NCBI RefSeq assembly: GCF_002300165.1
Contig: NZ_MLCE01000032.1
Span: 192,057-256,056 of the forward strand
DNA: 64,000 bases
Direction of reading: 5' to 3'
Source: Streptomyces sp. Tue6028
Lineage (GTDB): Bacteria; Actinomycetota; Actinomycetes; Streptomycetales; Streptomycetaceae
In this document: positions 25,508 to 34,272 of the stretch, piece by piece
How the letters are laid out: the number at the start of each line of letters is the position of its first letter
How positions within the stretch are numbered: position 1 is the first letter of the stretch
Made by a program: the position numbers and the translations under genes
The notes under the pieces: generated by a model
The model's database searches: none
What the model saw: only the letters and a program-made list of their open reading frames with translations
What the model was told of the DNA's origin: nothing

Positions 25508-26404
25508 ATGCGCACCATCGTGGTCCTCGACGCGCCCTCCAACCTGGGCCTGCGGCCCCCGGCGCCGGGCACCGTCCCCGGCTGCTACAAGCTCGCCGGC
25601 GCCCTGCGCGAGCAGCGCATCGTGCAGCGGCTCGGCGCCCTGGAGGGCGGTGTCGTCGTCCCGCCGCGCTACGACCGGGGCGACTGGCAGGAGGGCGACG
25701 GCGTCTTCAACGCCGCCGCCATCGCCGCGTACACCGTCAAGCTCGCCGACCGCGTCGAGCACCATGTCCGCGCCGGTGACCTGCCCGTCGTCCTGGGCGG
25801 CGACTGCTCCATCCAGCTGGGCGCGTCGCTCGCGCTGCGCCGCATCGGCCGCTACGGACTCGCCGCCGTCGACGGATCCGCGGACTTCCGCCACCCCGGC
25901 AACTCCGACCGGATCGGCGCCGCGGGCGGCGAGGAACTCGCCCTGGCCACCGGCCGGGGCCAGGACGACCTGACCGACCTGGAGGGGCTGCGGCCCTATC
26001 TGCGCGACGAGGACGTACGGCTCTTCGGCATCCGCGACTACGACACCGAGCGGGACGAGCTCGCCGCGCTGAAGATCCCTTCGGTGACCGTCGGAGAACT
26101 GCGCGAGTGGGGTGCCGACGCCCTCGCGCGGGCCACCGTGCAGACCCTCGAACAGCCGCACCTCGACGGCTTCTGGGTGCACCTCGACGCCGACTGCCTC
26201 GACCCGTCGGTGATGCCCGCCGTGGACAGCCCCGACCCCGACGGACTGCTCCCCGACGAACTCCTCGCCCTGCTGCGCCCCTTGGTGCGCTCCCCGCACT
26301 GCGTCGGCCTCAACGTCACCATCTACGACCCCGACCTGGACCCGGACGGCACGGCGGGGCAGTTGCTCGCCGACATCGTCGTCGCCGCCTTTGCGGAATC
26401 CTGA
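25508..26404 (+). CDS. arginase/agmatinase-fold protein with altered metal ligands
   Basis: A 298-residue ureohydrolase-fold protein. The three metal-binding motifs can be located, but two differ from active arginases: GGDHS is GGDCS (Cys100 in place of the His ligand) and DAHxD is DGSAD (Ser124 in place of the second His ligand). The third, HLDADCLDPSVMPAVD, keeps Asp227 and Asp229. The first change is, as far as I recall, common in an actinobacterial subfamily; the loss of His124 is more unusual. Arginase activity is therefore doubtful; a different metal, or a formimidoylglutamase-like or non-catalytic role, is possible. ATG 25508 has GGAGAGG upstream, overlapping the previous stop. Confidence 0.8.
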   Translation: MRTIVVLDAPSNLGLRPPAPGTVPGCYKLAGALREQRIVQRLGALEGGVVVPPRYDRGDWQEGDGVFNAAAIAAYTVKLADRVEHHVRAGDLPVVLGGDCSIQLGASLALRRIGRYGLAAVDGSADFRHPGNSDRIGAAGGEELALATGRGQDDLTDLEGLRPYLRDEDVRLFGIRDYDTERDELAALKIPSVTVGELREWGADALARATVQTLEQPHLDGFWVHLDADCLDPSVMPAVDSPDPDGLLPDELLALLRPLVRSPHCVGLNVTIYDPDLDPDGTAGQLLADIVVAAFAES

Positions 26405-26455
26405 CCGCATTCTTGCGAGCACAGCCCCTGGTCACTTCCCGCAGGACCATGTTCC

Positions 26456-28429
26456 ATGGTCATCGTGACGACGATCCGACGTGACGTACTGACGCTCCCG
26501 GCGGCGGACCTGGGTCCCAGCAATCCGCTGCCTCCGCTGCTGACCCTCGACGAGGCGCATCGCATCGACGAGCGGGACCGCGAGGGCCTGCCGCGCGACA
26601 TGGCCCGGCAGATCGGCTACGAGCCCCTGCACAGCGTCCTGCCGGAGCGCATCCGGGACGGATACGGCAGGGCGCGCGCGCCCCGCGAACTCGACGCCGT
26701 CGTCATCGAGAACGACCGGCTGCGCGCCACCGTGCTGCCCGGCCTCGGCGGCCGGATCGTCTCGCTCCTGCACAAACCCACCGAGCGTGAACTCCTCTAC
26801 CGCAACCCGGTGGTGCAGCCCGCCTGCTTCGCCCTCAACGGCGCCTGGTTCTCCGGCGGCATCGAGTGGAACATCGGCGCCACCGGCCACACCACCCTGT
26901 CCTGCTCACCCCTCCACGCCGCCCGCGTGCCCGCCCCCGACGGCGGCGAGATGCTGCGCCTGTGGGAGTGGGAGCGACTGCGGGACCTCCCCTTCCAGGT
27001 CGATCTGTGGCTGCCGGACGGCTCCGACTTCCTGTACGTCGGCGTCCGCGTGCGCAATCCGCACGAGCGGCCCGCGCCCGTGTACTGGTGGTCCAACATC
27101 GCGGTCCCCGAGGAGCGCAGGGTCCTGGCGCCGGCCGACGAGGCCTGGCACTTCGGGTACGAGCGCCGGCTGCGGCGCATACCGGTGCCGTCGTACGACG
27201 ACGCCGACCGGACGTACCCGCTCAACAGCCACTTCCCGGCCGACTTCTTCTACGAGGTGCCCGACGGGCAGCGCCGCTGGATCGCGGCGGTCGACGAGGC
27301 GGGCGACGCGCTCGTGCAGACCTCGACCGACCTGCTGCGCGGACGCAAGCTGTTCGTGTGGGGCTCGGGACCGGGCGGGCGGCGCTGGCAGGAGTGGCTC
27401 ACCGAGCCCGGGACCGGCGGCTACTGCGAGATCCAGGCCGGACTGGCGCGCACGCAGCTCGAACACGTACGGCTGGAGGCGGAGAGCGAGTTCTCCTGGC
27501 TGGAGGCCTACGGGCCGCTGACCGTGGGAGCCGAAGCGGCGCACGGCGAGGACTGGGCGGCGGCGCGTGCGGAGGCCGAGTCCCGGCTGGAGGACGTCCT
27601 GCCGCGCCGGGACGTCGACGCCGCGTACGCCGCCTGGCTGCCGCACGCCGACACCGACCCCGGCGAGGTGCTCGCCGTCGGATCGGGCTGGGGAGCGCTG
27701 GAGGTCCTGCGGTCCGCCCACAAGCTGCCCGGCACGCCGTTCGAGGAGTCCACGCTCGGCGAGGCGCAGGCCCCCTGGCTCGAACTCCTGCGCACCGGAG
27801 CGTTTCCCGAGCCCCGGCGGGTCGGGCCGCCCGGTGAGACGCTGGTCGCCCCGCACTGGCGGGACATGCTGGAGACGGCTCCGGCCGTGCCGCTGGCCGA
27901 GTACCACCTCGGGGTGGCCCAGTGGCACGCCGGCGACTCGGCGCAGGCCGTGCGCAGTTGGGAGCGTGCCCTCGAACTCGCCCCGTCCCTGTGGCCCTTG
28001 CTCCGCTGTCTGGCCGTCGCCGACGCGCAGGCGGGCAACAAGGAGCGGGCCGCCGACCGGTACGTCGAGGCGTTCGACGACCTGTGCCGCGAGCGGCGGG
28101 ACTCCGGGGAGGTGTGGACCGCGGTGACGACCGCGCTGGGGCGGGAGGCCGTGGAGGCGCTCCTCGCGGTTCGGCGGACCCGTCAGGCGCGGTCCGTGTG
28201 GGAGCGGCTCGGGTCCGGCACCCGCGCGCGGGGCAGGTTCCGTCTGATCGAGGCGCAGCTGCTGCTCGCCGAGGGGGACGTGCCCGCGGCCCGCGCCGTC
28301 TTCGACGAGGGGTTCGAGGTGGCCGACCTGCGGGAGGGCGCCGAGGTGATGTCCCAGGTGTGGGCCCGCCTGACCGACGATCCGCTGCCGGCGCGGTACG
28401 AGTTCCGCATGCGGCCGCCCACGGACTGA
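26456..28429 (+). CDS. DUF5107 (mutarotase-fold) protein with C-terminal TPR repeats
   Basis: A 657-residue protein. Residues about 80-370 form a galactose-mutarotase-like beta-sandwich of the DUF5107 type (LRATVLPGLGGRIVSLLHKP, FSGGIEWNIGATGH, VYWWSNIAVPEERRVLAPAD). Residues about 470-640 are TPR-like helical repeats (AEYHLGVAQWHAGDSAQAVRSWERALELAPS). The family probably binds or processes carbohydrate; no catalytic assignment is possible. No signal peptide. The ATG at 26456 is used; a GTG at 26465 is a possible alternative because the ribosome site is weak. Confidence 0.8.
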   Translation: MVIVTTIRRDVLTLPAADLGPSNPLPPLLTLDEAHRIDERDREGLPRDMARQIGYEPLHSVLPERIRDGYGRARAPRELDAVVIENDRLRATVLPGLGGRIVSLLHKPTERELLYRNPVVQPACFALNGAWFSGGIEWNIGATGHTTLSCSPLHAARVPAPDGGEMLRLWEWERLRDLPFQVDLWLPDGSDFLYVGVRVRNPHERPAPVYWWSNIAVPEERRVLAPADEAWHFGYERRLRRIPVPSYDDADRTYPLNSHFPADFFYEVPDGQRRWIAAVDEAGDALVQTSTDLLRGRKLFVWGSGPGGRRWQEWLTEPGTGGYCEIQAGLARTQLEHVRLEAESEFSWLEAYGPLTVGAEAAHGEDWAAARAEAESRLEDVLPRRDVDAAYAAWLPHADTDPGEVLAVGSGWGALEVLRSAHKLPGTPFEESTLGEAQAPWLELLRTGAFPEPRRVGPPGETLVAPHWRDMLETAPAVPLAEYHLGVAQWHAGDSAQAVRSWERALELAPSLWPLLRCLAVADAQAGNKERAADRYVEAFDDLCRERRDSGEVWTAVTTALGREAVEALLAVRRTRQARSVWERLGSGTRARGRFRLIEAQLLLAEGDVPAARAVFDEGFEVADLREGAEVMSQVWARLTDDPLPARYEFRMRPPTD

Positions 28430-28478
28430 ACGGCCGGAGGCGCGCGCCCCGGATCTCCGCCGGGGGCTCCGTCAGTAC

Positions 28479-28670
28479 CGGAGCCCCCGTGGGGCCGGTC
28501 GGACCCGCACCGGAGCCGCGGTGGGGCCGGTTGGACCCGCACCGGAGCCGCGGTGGGGGCGGTCGGACCCGCACCGGAGCCGCGGTGGGGGCGGCCGGAT
28601 CCGCTCCGGAGCCGCGGTGGGGCCGGCCGGAGCCGCTCCGGAGCCCCCGGGGCCGGCCGGACCCGTTCCG
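28479..28670. repeat. 32-bp tandem repeat, six copies
   Basis: CGGAGCC units start at 28479, 28511, 28543, 28575, 28607 and 28639, exactly 32 bp apart; the consensus is CGGAGCCGCGGTGGGG followed by a C/G-rich half ending CGGACCCGCAC. The first and last copies are most diverged, and there is no unique spacer, so it is not a CRISPR array. It fills the space between the stop of the DUF5107 gene and the end of the VOC gene (convergent). Confidence 0.9.
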
Positions 28671-28675
28671 GACGG

Positions 28676-29026
28676 CTACTCCGCTCGGCGGTCCACGTAC
28701 TCGTACACCGATCCGTCCGGGTGCATGGCGATCAGATTGCGGCCCGCCGGAGTGGCGACGGGACCCGCGAGCACGTGCGCGCCCGAGTCGGTGAGGACAC
28801 GGTGGGCCTCGTCGACGTCCTTGACGGCGATGGTGGCGGCGACCTTGCGCAGGACCTCCAGCTCGGCCTCGGGCCCGCTCATCAGCAGGAAGCACCCGAC
28901 CGCGGCCACGGAGACACCGCCGCGTTCGAAGCGGAGCGCGCTCCCGCCGGCGAGTCTCTCGTAGAACGGGACCGAGGCCTCCAGGTCGTCGACGCAGATA
29001 CGCAGCGTGGCTCCCAGAATCTCCAT
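28676..29026 (-). CDS. VOC-family (glyoxalase/bleomycin-resistance fold) protein
   Basis: A 116-residue protein of one paired beta-alpha-beta-beta-beta unit. It starts MEILGATLRICVDDLEASVPFYERL, the classical first VOC strand and helix, and ends GRNLIAMHPDGSVYEYVDRR, where Glu and Tyr correspond to the last metal-site strand. The position of the first-strand His ligand is Arg, so metal binding is uncertain. It could be a resistance protein, a dioxygenase relative or an epimerase-like enzyme. ATG 29026 is preceded by GGCTCCTCCC complement (GGGAGGAGCC). Confidence 0.8.
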   Translation of the reverse strand: MEILGATLRICVDDLEASVPFYERLAGGSALRFERGGVSVAAVGCFLLMSGPEAELEVLRKVAATIAVKDVDEAHRVLTDSGAHVLAGPVATPAGRNLIAMHPDGSVYEYVDRRAE

Positions 29027-29197
29027 GGGAGGAGCCTAGTTGGGGCCGCCCGGACGGGAGATCGTTTCGCACGGATCCCGCACGCCGCGGGAGCACCGCA
29101 CCCGCCCGTCCGCTGGAGCGCGCAGCCGCCCGGGTCCTTCCCCGGACCGGCCGCCGACCTCGCGTTACGCCTCTGCCGGGCCGGGTACTCGGCGGCC

Positions 29198-29683
29198 ATG
29201 GAACGCTTGGATCATCTGGAACACCTGGACAAGGACCTCGTCGACGAGCTGGCGCAGGTGGCCCGCGAGACCGTACGGGACGAGCTGCGCGAACAGACCC
29301 GCAAACAGCGCCGCACGGCCACGCTGTACGCGGCGTCCGGCGCCCTGGCCCTGTACGCGGGCGCCGCGGTGGCTCTGGCCATCGGGCTGGGCCTCGCCGC
29401 GGGGCTGCCCGGCTGGGCCGCCGCCCTGATCACCGCGGCACTGCTCGGGGTGGCGGCCTTCGTGCTGCGCGGCATGGCCCGGCCGTCCACGCACCCGCAC
29501 GGACACACCGCGCACCGGCCCACCGATCCCGACCACGTCGTCGGCGGTTCGGCCCCGGCCACTCCGCCCAGCGGCCTCGGCATGCCCTACCCGCCGGTCC
29601 CGCCCGTGCCCCCGGGCGCCCCCGGCAGCACCCCCCACATTCCCGGAACGGACTATCCGGATGCGCCCCACCACCGCGCGTGA
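29198..29683 (+). CDS. phage-holin-like (DUF1469-type) membrane protein
   Basis: A 161-residue protein. An amphipathic acidic N-terminus (LDHLEHLDKDLVDELAQVARETVRDEL region) precedes two hydrophobic helices (LYAASGALALYAGAAVALAIG and AALITAALLGVAAFVLRG) and a long His/Pro-rich soluble tail. This resembles the Actinobacteria holin-III superfamily proteins, which are usually stress-related membrane proteins rather than true phage holins. The start ATG 29198 lacks a strong ribosome site. It stands alone between the VOC gene (divergent) and the NDH-2 operon; the 179 bp after it hold no gene. Confidence 0.75.
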   Translation: MERLDHLEHLDKDLVDELAQVARETVRDELREQTRKQRRTATLYAASGALALYAGAAVALAIGLGLAAGLPGWAAALITAALLGVAAFVLRGMARPSTHPHGHTAHRPTDPDHVVGGSAPATPPSGLGMPYPPVPPVPPGAPGSTPHIPGTDYPDAPHHRA

Positions 29684-29862
29684 CGGACACCGCGTGCGGT
29701 GACCGTCCCGCACGCCGCCTGCGGTGACGGCGACTCGTCGCCGCGGCGCTCCCGACGTGAACCCGGACGACACGGGTGAGACGCTGGGGGCGCCGGTGTT
29801 TGGGTGCCCGCGCCCTGGGGACGCGGAAGAGCCCGTACGAGCGACACCGCCGGAGGCGAACC

Positions 29863-31206
29863 GTGAGTCGACCCCGCATCCTGATCGTCGGTGCCGGCTT
29901 CGCCGGGTACCGGACGGCCCGCGTCCTGTCGCGGCTGACCCGGCACAAGGCCGACATCACCCTGCTCAACCCCACCGACTACTTCCTGTATCTGCCCTTG
30001 CTGCCCCAGGTGGCCGCCGGTGTGCTGGAGCCACGCCGCGTCACCGTCTCGCTCACCGGAACCCTGCCGCGGGTGCGCATGGTGCTCGGCGAGGCCGACG
30101 GCATCGACCTCGACGCCCGCACCGTGCACTACACCGGCCCGGAGGGGGACGGCGGCACCCTCGGCTACGACCGCCTCGTCCTCGCCGTCGGCAGCGTCAA
30201 CAAACTGCTGCCCGTGCCGGGCGTCGCCGAGTACGCGCACGGCTTCCGCGGCCTGCCCGAGGCGCTCTACCTCAGGGATCACGTGACCCGGCAGGTGGAG
30301 CTCGCCGCTGCCACCGACGACCCGAAGAGCTGCGCCGCACGCTGCACCTTCGTCGTGGTGGGCGCCGGCTACACGGGCACCGAGGTCGCCGCCCAGGGAA
30401 AGCTGTTCACCGACGCGCTGGTGCGCAAACAGCCGTTGTACGACGGCATGCGGCCCCGCTGGCTGCTCCTCGACGTCGCGCCGCGCGTCCTGCCCGAACT
30501 CGACGAGCGGCTCTCGCGCACCGCCGACCGCGTGCTGCGGCAGCGCGGCGTCGACGTGCGCACCCAGACGTCCGTCGAGGAGGCCACGCCCACCGGGGTC
30601 CGGCTCAGCGACGGGGAGTTCGTGGACACCCGGACCCTGGTGTGGTGTGTCGGCGTCCGCCCCGACCCGCTGGTCGCGGGACTCGACCGGCCCCTGGAGC
30701 ACGGTCGGCTGCTCGTCGACCCGTACCTCCAGGTGCCCGGCCGTCCCGAGGTGTACGCGTGCGGGGACGCGGCGGCCGTACCGGATCTGGACCGGCCCGG
30801 GCAGTACACGCCGATGACCGCCCAGCACGCCTGGCGGCACGGACGGATCGCCGGACGCAACGTCGCCGCCTCGCTCGGCATCGGCAGCCGCCGCGCCTAC
30901 CACCACCGCGACCTGGGCTTCACCGTCGACCTCGGCGGAGCCAAGGCCGCCGCCAACCCGCTCGGCGTCCCGCTGTCGGGGCCCGTCGCCGGAGCGGTCA
31001 CCCGGGGCTACCACCTCGCCGCCATGCCGGCGAACCGTGTCCGCGTCGCCGCCGACTGGCTGCTGGACGCCGTACTCCCGCGCCAGGCCGTACAGCTCGG
31101 TCTGGTCCGCTCGTGGTCCGTCCCCCTGGACACCGCGTCGCCGGAACTGGCACGAGTGCCCGGTGCACCGGCGAAGCACGCCGACCGACCGGAAGGAGCG
31201 TCATGA
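29863..31206 (+). CDS. NDH-2-like NAD(P)/FAD-dependent oxidoreductase
   Basis: A 447-residue flavoprotein. The FAD site is ILIVGAGFAGYRTARVLSRL and the NAD(P) site is FVVVGAGYTGTEVAAQGKLF; VYACGDAAAVPDLDRPGQYTPMTAQHAWRHG is the second FAD motif. Its C-terminal helix is typical of membrane-bound type II NADH dehydrogenases that pass electrons to quinone without proton pumping. GTG 29863 has GGAGG 7 nt upstream. It overlaps the transketolase start by 4 nt. A weak SigB-like signal (GTTTGG near 29798, GGGGAC near 29817) precedes it, low confidence. Confidence 0.87.
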   Translation: MSRPRILIVGAGFAGYRTARVLSRLTRHKADITLLNPTDYFLYLPLLPQVAAGVLEPRRVTVSLTGTLPRVRMVLGEADGIDLDARTVHYTGPEGDGGTLGYDRLVLAVGSVNKLLPVPGVAEYAHGFRGLPEALYLRDHVTRQVELAAATDDPKSCAARCTFVVVGAGYTGTEVAAQGKLFTDALVRKQPLYDGMRPRWLLLDVAPRVLPELDERLSRTADRVLRQRGVDVRTQTSVEEATPTGVRLSDGEFVDTRTLVWCVGVRPDPLVAGLDRPLEHGRLLVDPYLQVPGRPEVYACGDAAAVPDLDRPGQYTPMTAQHAWRHGRIAGRNVAASLGIGSRRAYHHRDLGFTVDLGGAKAAANPLGVPLSGPVAGAVTRGYHLAAMPANRVRVAADWLLDAVLPRQAVQLGLVRSWSVPLDTASPELARVPGAPAKHADRPEGAS

Positions 31207-33050
31207 AGACCCGTCAACTCAACGAGCTGGCACGTCAGTTGCGTGTGGACAGCGTGCGCGCGGCCGCCGCCGCGGGCTCCGGGCACCCCACGTCCTCGAT
31301 GTCCGCGGCCGATCTCATGGCCGTACTGCTGGCCAACCACCTGCGCTACGACTTCGAACGCCCCCAGCATCACGGCAACGACCGGTTCATCCTCTCCAAG
31401 GGCCACGCCTCGCCCCTGCTGTACTCCGCCTACAAGGCCGCGGGGGCCATCAGCGAGCCGGAGCTCCTCACCTTCCGCAAGCGGGGCAGCCGGCTAGAGG
31501 GCCATCCCACGCCCCGGCGGCTGCCGTGGGTGGAGACCGCCACCGGTTCCCTCGGACAGGGGCTCCCCGTCGGCGTGGGCGTCGCGCTCGCCGGCAAACG
31601 GCTGGACCACACCGGCTACCGGGTGTGGGTGCTGTGCGGGGACAGCGAACTCGCCGAGGGCTCCGTGTGGGAGGCCGCCGAGCACGCCGGATTCGAGCAC
31701 CTCGACAATCTTGTCGCGATCCTCGACGTCAACCGCCTCGGACAGCGCGGACCGACCCGGCACGGCCACGACCTGGACGCCTACGCCCGGCGCTTCAGGG
31801 CCTTCGGCTGGCACACCGTCGAGGTCGACGGGCACGACGTGGACGCGATCGACCGCGCCTTCGGCGAGGCCGTATCCACCGCCGGACAGCCGACCGCGAT
31901 CATCGCCCGCACCCTCAAGGGCAAGGGCGTCGCCTCCGTCCAGGACCGTGAGGGCCTGCACGGCAAGCCGCTGCCCGACCCCGAGGAGGCCGTCGCGGAG
32001 CTGGGCGGGGTCCACGACCGGCACGTGGAGGTCCAGCAGCCGCCCGCCGCACGGACCGTGCACGCCGCGCACTCCGGGCACCTCGACCTGCCCCGGTACG
32101 ACACCGGCGACGAGGTCGCCACCCGGGACGCCTACGGGCAGGCGCTCGCCGCGCTCGGCACCGCACGCGGCGACGTCGTGGCCCTGGACGGCGAGGTCAG
32201 CGACTCGACGCGCTCCGAGTTCTTCGCCAAGGAGCATCCCGACCGCTTCTTCGAGTGCTACATCGCCGAACAGCAACTGGTCGCCACCTCCGTCGGCATG
32301 GCCAGCCGCGGCTGGGTGCCCTACGCCTCGACCTTCGCCGCCTTCCTGACCCGCGCCCACGACTTCGTCCGCATGGCGGCGGTCAGCGGCTCCGGCATCA
32401 ACCTGGTCGGCTCGCACGCGGGCGTGGCCATCGGGCAGGACGGGCCCTCCCAGATGGGCCTGGAGGACCTGGCGATGTTCCGCGCGCTGTACGGCACGAC
32501 CGTGCTGTATCCGTGCGACGCCAACCAGACGGCCAAGCTCGTCGCCACCATGGCCGACCTGCAGGGCATCCGCTATCTGCGCACCTCGCGCGGCGCCGGC
32601 CCCGTGATCTACAGCCCCACGGAGGAGTTCCCGGTCGGCGGCAGCAAGGTGCTGCGCGCCAGTGGCCAGGACCGGCTGACTCTGGTCGCGGCCGGTGTCA
32701 CCGTCCACGAGGCGCTGGCCGCCGCGGAGGCGCTCGACCGCGAGGGCATCCAGGTGCGGGTCGTCGACCTCTACTCGGTCAAGCCTGTCGACCGCCGGAC
32801 CCTGCGGGACGCCGCCGAACAGACCGGCTGCCTCGTCACGGTCGAGGACCACCGCGAGGAGGGCGGCATCGGGGACGCGGTCCTCGACGCCTTCCTGGAC
32901 GGCCGGCCGGTGCCCCGCCTGGTGCGCCTCGCCGTCCGTACGATGCCCGGCTCGGCGAGCCCGGGCGAGCAGCTGCACGCCGCGGGCATCGACGCCGAGG
33001 CGATCGCCGCGGCCGCGCGGCTCCTGGTGGAGACGGCGATGGTGCGCTGA
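31203..33050 (+). CDS. tkt: transketolase, human-like/short type
   Basis: A 615-residue thiamine-diphosphate enzyme. The TPP-binding motif GDSELAEGSVWEAAEHAGFEHLDNLVAILDVN (GDG-x-NN variant) lies near residue 150; the first segments AGSGHPTSSMSAADLMAVLL and KGHASPLLYSAYKAAG are classic, and the pyrimidine domain has ECYIAEQQLVATSVGMASRGW (Glu on N1'). Length and motifs match the short vertebrate-like transketolase class rather than the 690-residue E. coli type. Translationally coupled to the flavoprotein (ATGA overlap). It may be a second, stress-linked isoenzyme rather than the housekeeping pentose-phosphate enzyme. Confidence 0.93.
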   Translation: MKTRQLNELARQLRVDSVRAAAAAGSGHPTSSMSAADLMAVLLANHLRYDFERPQHHGNDRFILSKGHASPLLYSAYKAAGAISEPELLTFRKRGSRLEGHPTPRRLPWVETATGSLGQGLPVGVGVALAGKRLDHTGYRVWVLCGDSELAEGSVWEAAEHAGFEHLDNLVAILDVNRLGQRGPTRHGHDLDAYARRFRAFGWHTVEVDGHDVDAIDRAFGEAVSTAGQPTAIIARTLKGKGVASVQDREGLHGKPLPDPEEAVAELGGVHDRHVEVQQPPAARTVHAAHSGHLDLPRYDTGDEVATRDAYGQALAALGTARGDVVALDGEVSDSTRSEFFAKEHPDRFFECYIAEQQLVATSVGMASRGWVPYASTFAAFLTRAHDFVRMAAVSGSGINLVGSHAGVAIGQDGPSQMGLEDLAMFRALYGTTVLYPCDANQTAKLVATMADLQGIRYLRTSRGAGPVIYSPTEEFPVGGSKVLRASGQDRLTLVAAGVTVHEALAAAEALDREGIQVRVVDLYSVKPVDRRTLRDAAEQTGCLVTVEDHREEGGIGDAVLDAFLDGRPVPRLVRLAVRTMPGSASPGEQLHAAGIDAEAIAAAARLLVETAMVR

Positions 33051-33150
33051 GCGGCGGCGAGGACGGAGGAAGACGCGAAGGTATGCCGAGCGGCGCGTGC
33101 GGGCGGACGATGCCGAGGCCGCGCCGACCGGGCCCGAAGGAGGAGAGCGC

Positions 33151-33936
33151 ATGACTGGTCTGCGGTACGTCTACGCGATCTGCCGGCCGTTCCCCGCGGC
33201 CCTGTCGGCCGAGCTGACCGGTGTCGCGGGAGCCCCGGCCCGCCAGGTCCTGCACGAGGACCTGGTCGCCGTGGTCGGTACGGTCCCGGAGGAGGACTTC
33301 GCCGTGGAGCCGCTGCGCGGTCATCTGCGGGATCCGGAATGGGTGGGCGAGACCGCCCTGGCCCACGAGTGCGTCGTCGACGCGCTCACCACCGTCACCA
33401 GCCCGCTGCCCCTGCGGCTCGCCACGGTGCTCCGCGACGACGCCGCCGTGCGTCTGATGATGCAGGAAGGGCACGACCGGTTCGTGCGCGCACTCGACCG
33501 GATCGAGGGGCGGGTGGAATGGCGCGTGCGGATCTATGCGGAGACCGGCCGGCCCGCCGCATTCGACGGCGCCGGCCCGGACCGCGCGGGGATTTCCGGT
33601 GCGGCGGCGGAAGGCCGGGTTCCGGCGAATGCCGAGGAATACGCCCGGCAATTGCATGACGACCTGTCGCGCCGCGCCGAGGGCGCGTGTTTGCATCCGC
33701 CACGCAATGTGGAGCTCTCCGGGAAGTCCGGCACGAATGTGCTCGACGCCGCCTATCTGGTTCCTCGAATGAAATCGGAGGAATTCGTGGAGCGTGTGCG
33801 TCGCGCACAGCATGAGGAGACAGGTTTGCGGGTGGAATTCACCGGCCCGTGGGCGGCCTACGCCTTCACCGGAGAATCCGCGTTCGCGGGCGAATTGGCA
33901 TGGCCTGCGTGCGACACGACCGTGCATCACGTCTGA
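33151..33936 (+). CDS. gvpL: orphan GvpL/GvpF-type gas-vesicle protein
   Basis: A 261-residue GvpL/GvpF-family protein: start LRYVYAICRPF, central HECVVDALTTVTSPLPLRLATVL, and C-terminal ELSGKSGTNVLDAAYLVPR followed by EETGLRVEFTGPWAAYAF. These proteins help assemble gas vesicles, but no gvpA, gvpO or other gvp gene is in the window. It starts 100 bp after tkt with an AAGGAGGAG ribosome site. From about 33580 on, the codon usage drifts (many GAA, AAT, ATT, CAT and TTG codons), unlike its neighbours, suggesting transfer or relaxed selection. A strong bidirectional hairpin follows. Confidence 0.88.
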   Translation: MTGLRYVYAICRPFPAALSAELTGVAGAPARQVLHEDLVAVVGTVPEEDFAVEPLRGHLRDPEWVGETALAHECVVDALTTVTSPLPLRLATVLRDDAAVRLMMQEGHDRFVRALDRIEGRVEWRVRIYAETGRPAAFDGAGPDRAGISGAAAEGRVPANAEEYARQLHDDLSRRAEGACLHPPRNVELSGKSGTNVLDAAYLVPRMKSEEFVERVRRAQHEETGLRVEFTGPWAAYAFTGESAFAGELAWPACDTTVHHV

Positions 33937-33951
33937 CCTGCACGGGGCATG

Positions 33952-33999
33952 AGACGAGCGGCCCGCGGACCGGATGACCGGTCCGCGGGCCGCTCGTCT
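33952..33999. terminator. 22-bp perfect hairpin, bidirectional terminator
   Basis: AGACGAGCGGCCCGCGGACCGG (22 nt, 33952-33973) is followed by loop ATGA and its exact complement (33978-33999). It lies between the convergent gvpL and small-membrane-protein genes and should end transcription from both sides. Confidence 0.85.
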
Positions 34000-34058
34000 G
34001 GCTCTCCCGGAACTCTCTCACGGAACTCCGGACAGCTCACGGAATCAGACGGGAATGG

Positions 34059-34229
34059 CTACCACCTGTACCACCGGCCCCTGCCGCCGCCGGCATTCGT
34101 GCCGCGCACCAGGAATCCGAGCAGCCACAGGACGAGCACCACCAGCGCTATCCACCAGAGAAGTTTCACCGCGAAACCGGCACCGAAGAGAATCAGGACC
34201 AGCAGCAGTACCAGCAGGATGGGAACCAT
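34059..34229 (-). CDS. 56-residue hydrophobic membrane protein
   Basis: A short protein of two hydrophobic stretches (VPILLVLLLVLILFGAGFAV and LWWIALVVLVLWLLGFLV) and a Gly/Arg/Trp tail (GGGRGRWYRW). Homologues labelled simply hydrophobic protein are, from memory, common and stress-inducible in actinomycetes. Start ATG 34229 has the excellent ribosome site AGGAGGT 7 nt upstream; the only longer in-frame options add residues with no sense. It is 43 nt downstream of the methyltransferase gene and co-directional. Confidence 0.8.
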   Translation of the reverse strand: MVPILLVLLLVLILFGAGFAVKLLWWIALVVLVLWLLGFLVRGTNAGGGRGRWYRW

Positions 34230-34272
34230 AGTGTTGACCTCCTGCACGTCCGAGTTTCCCGGAACCGGAGAA

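Noticed and set aside
28479..28670. Possible CRISPR array
   Set aside because: Units are contiguous with no unique spacers and no cas genes are nearby; it is a plain tandem repeat.
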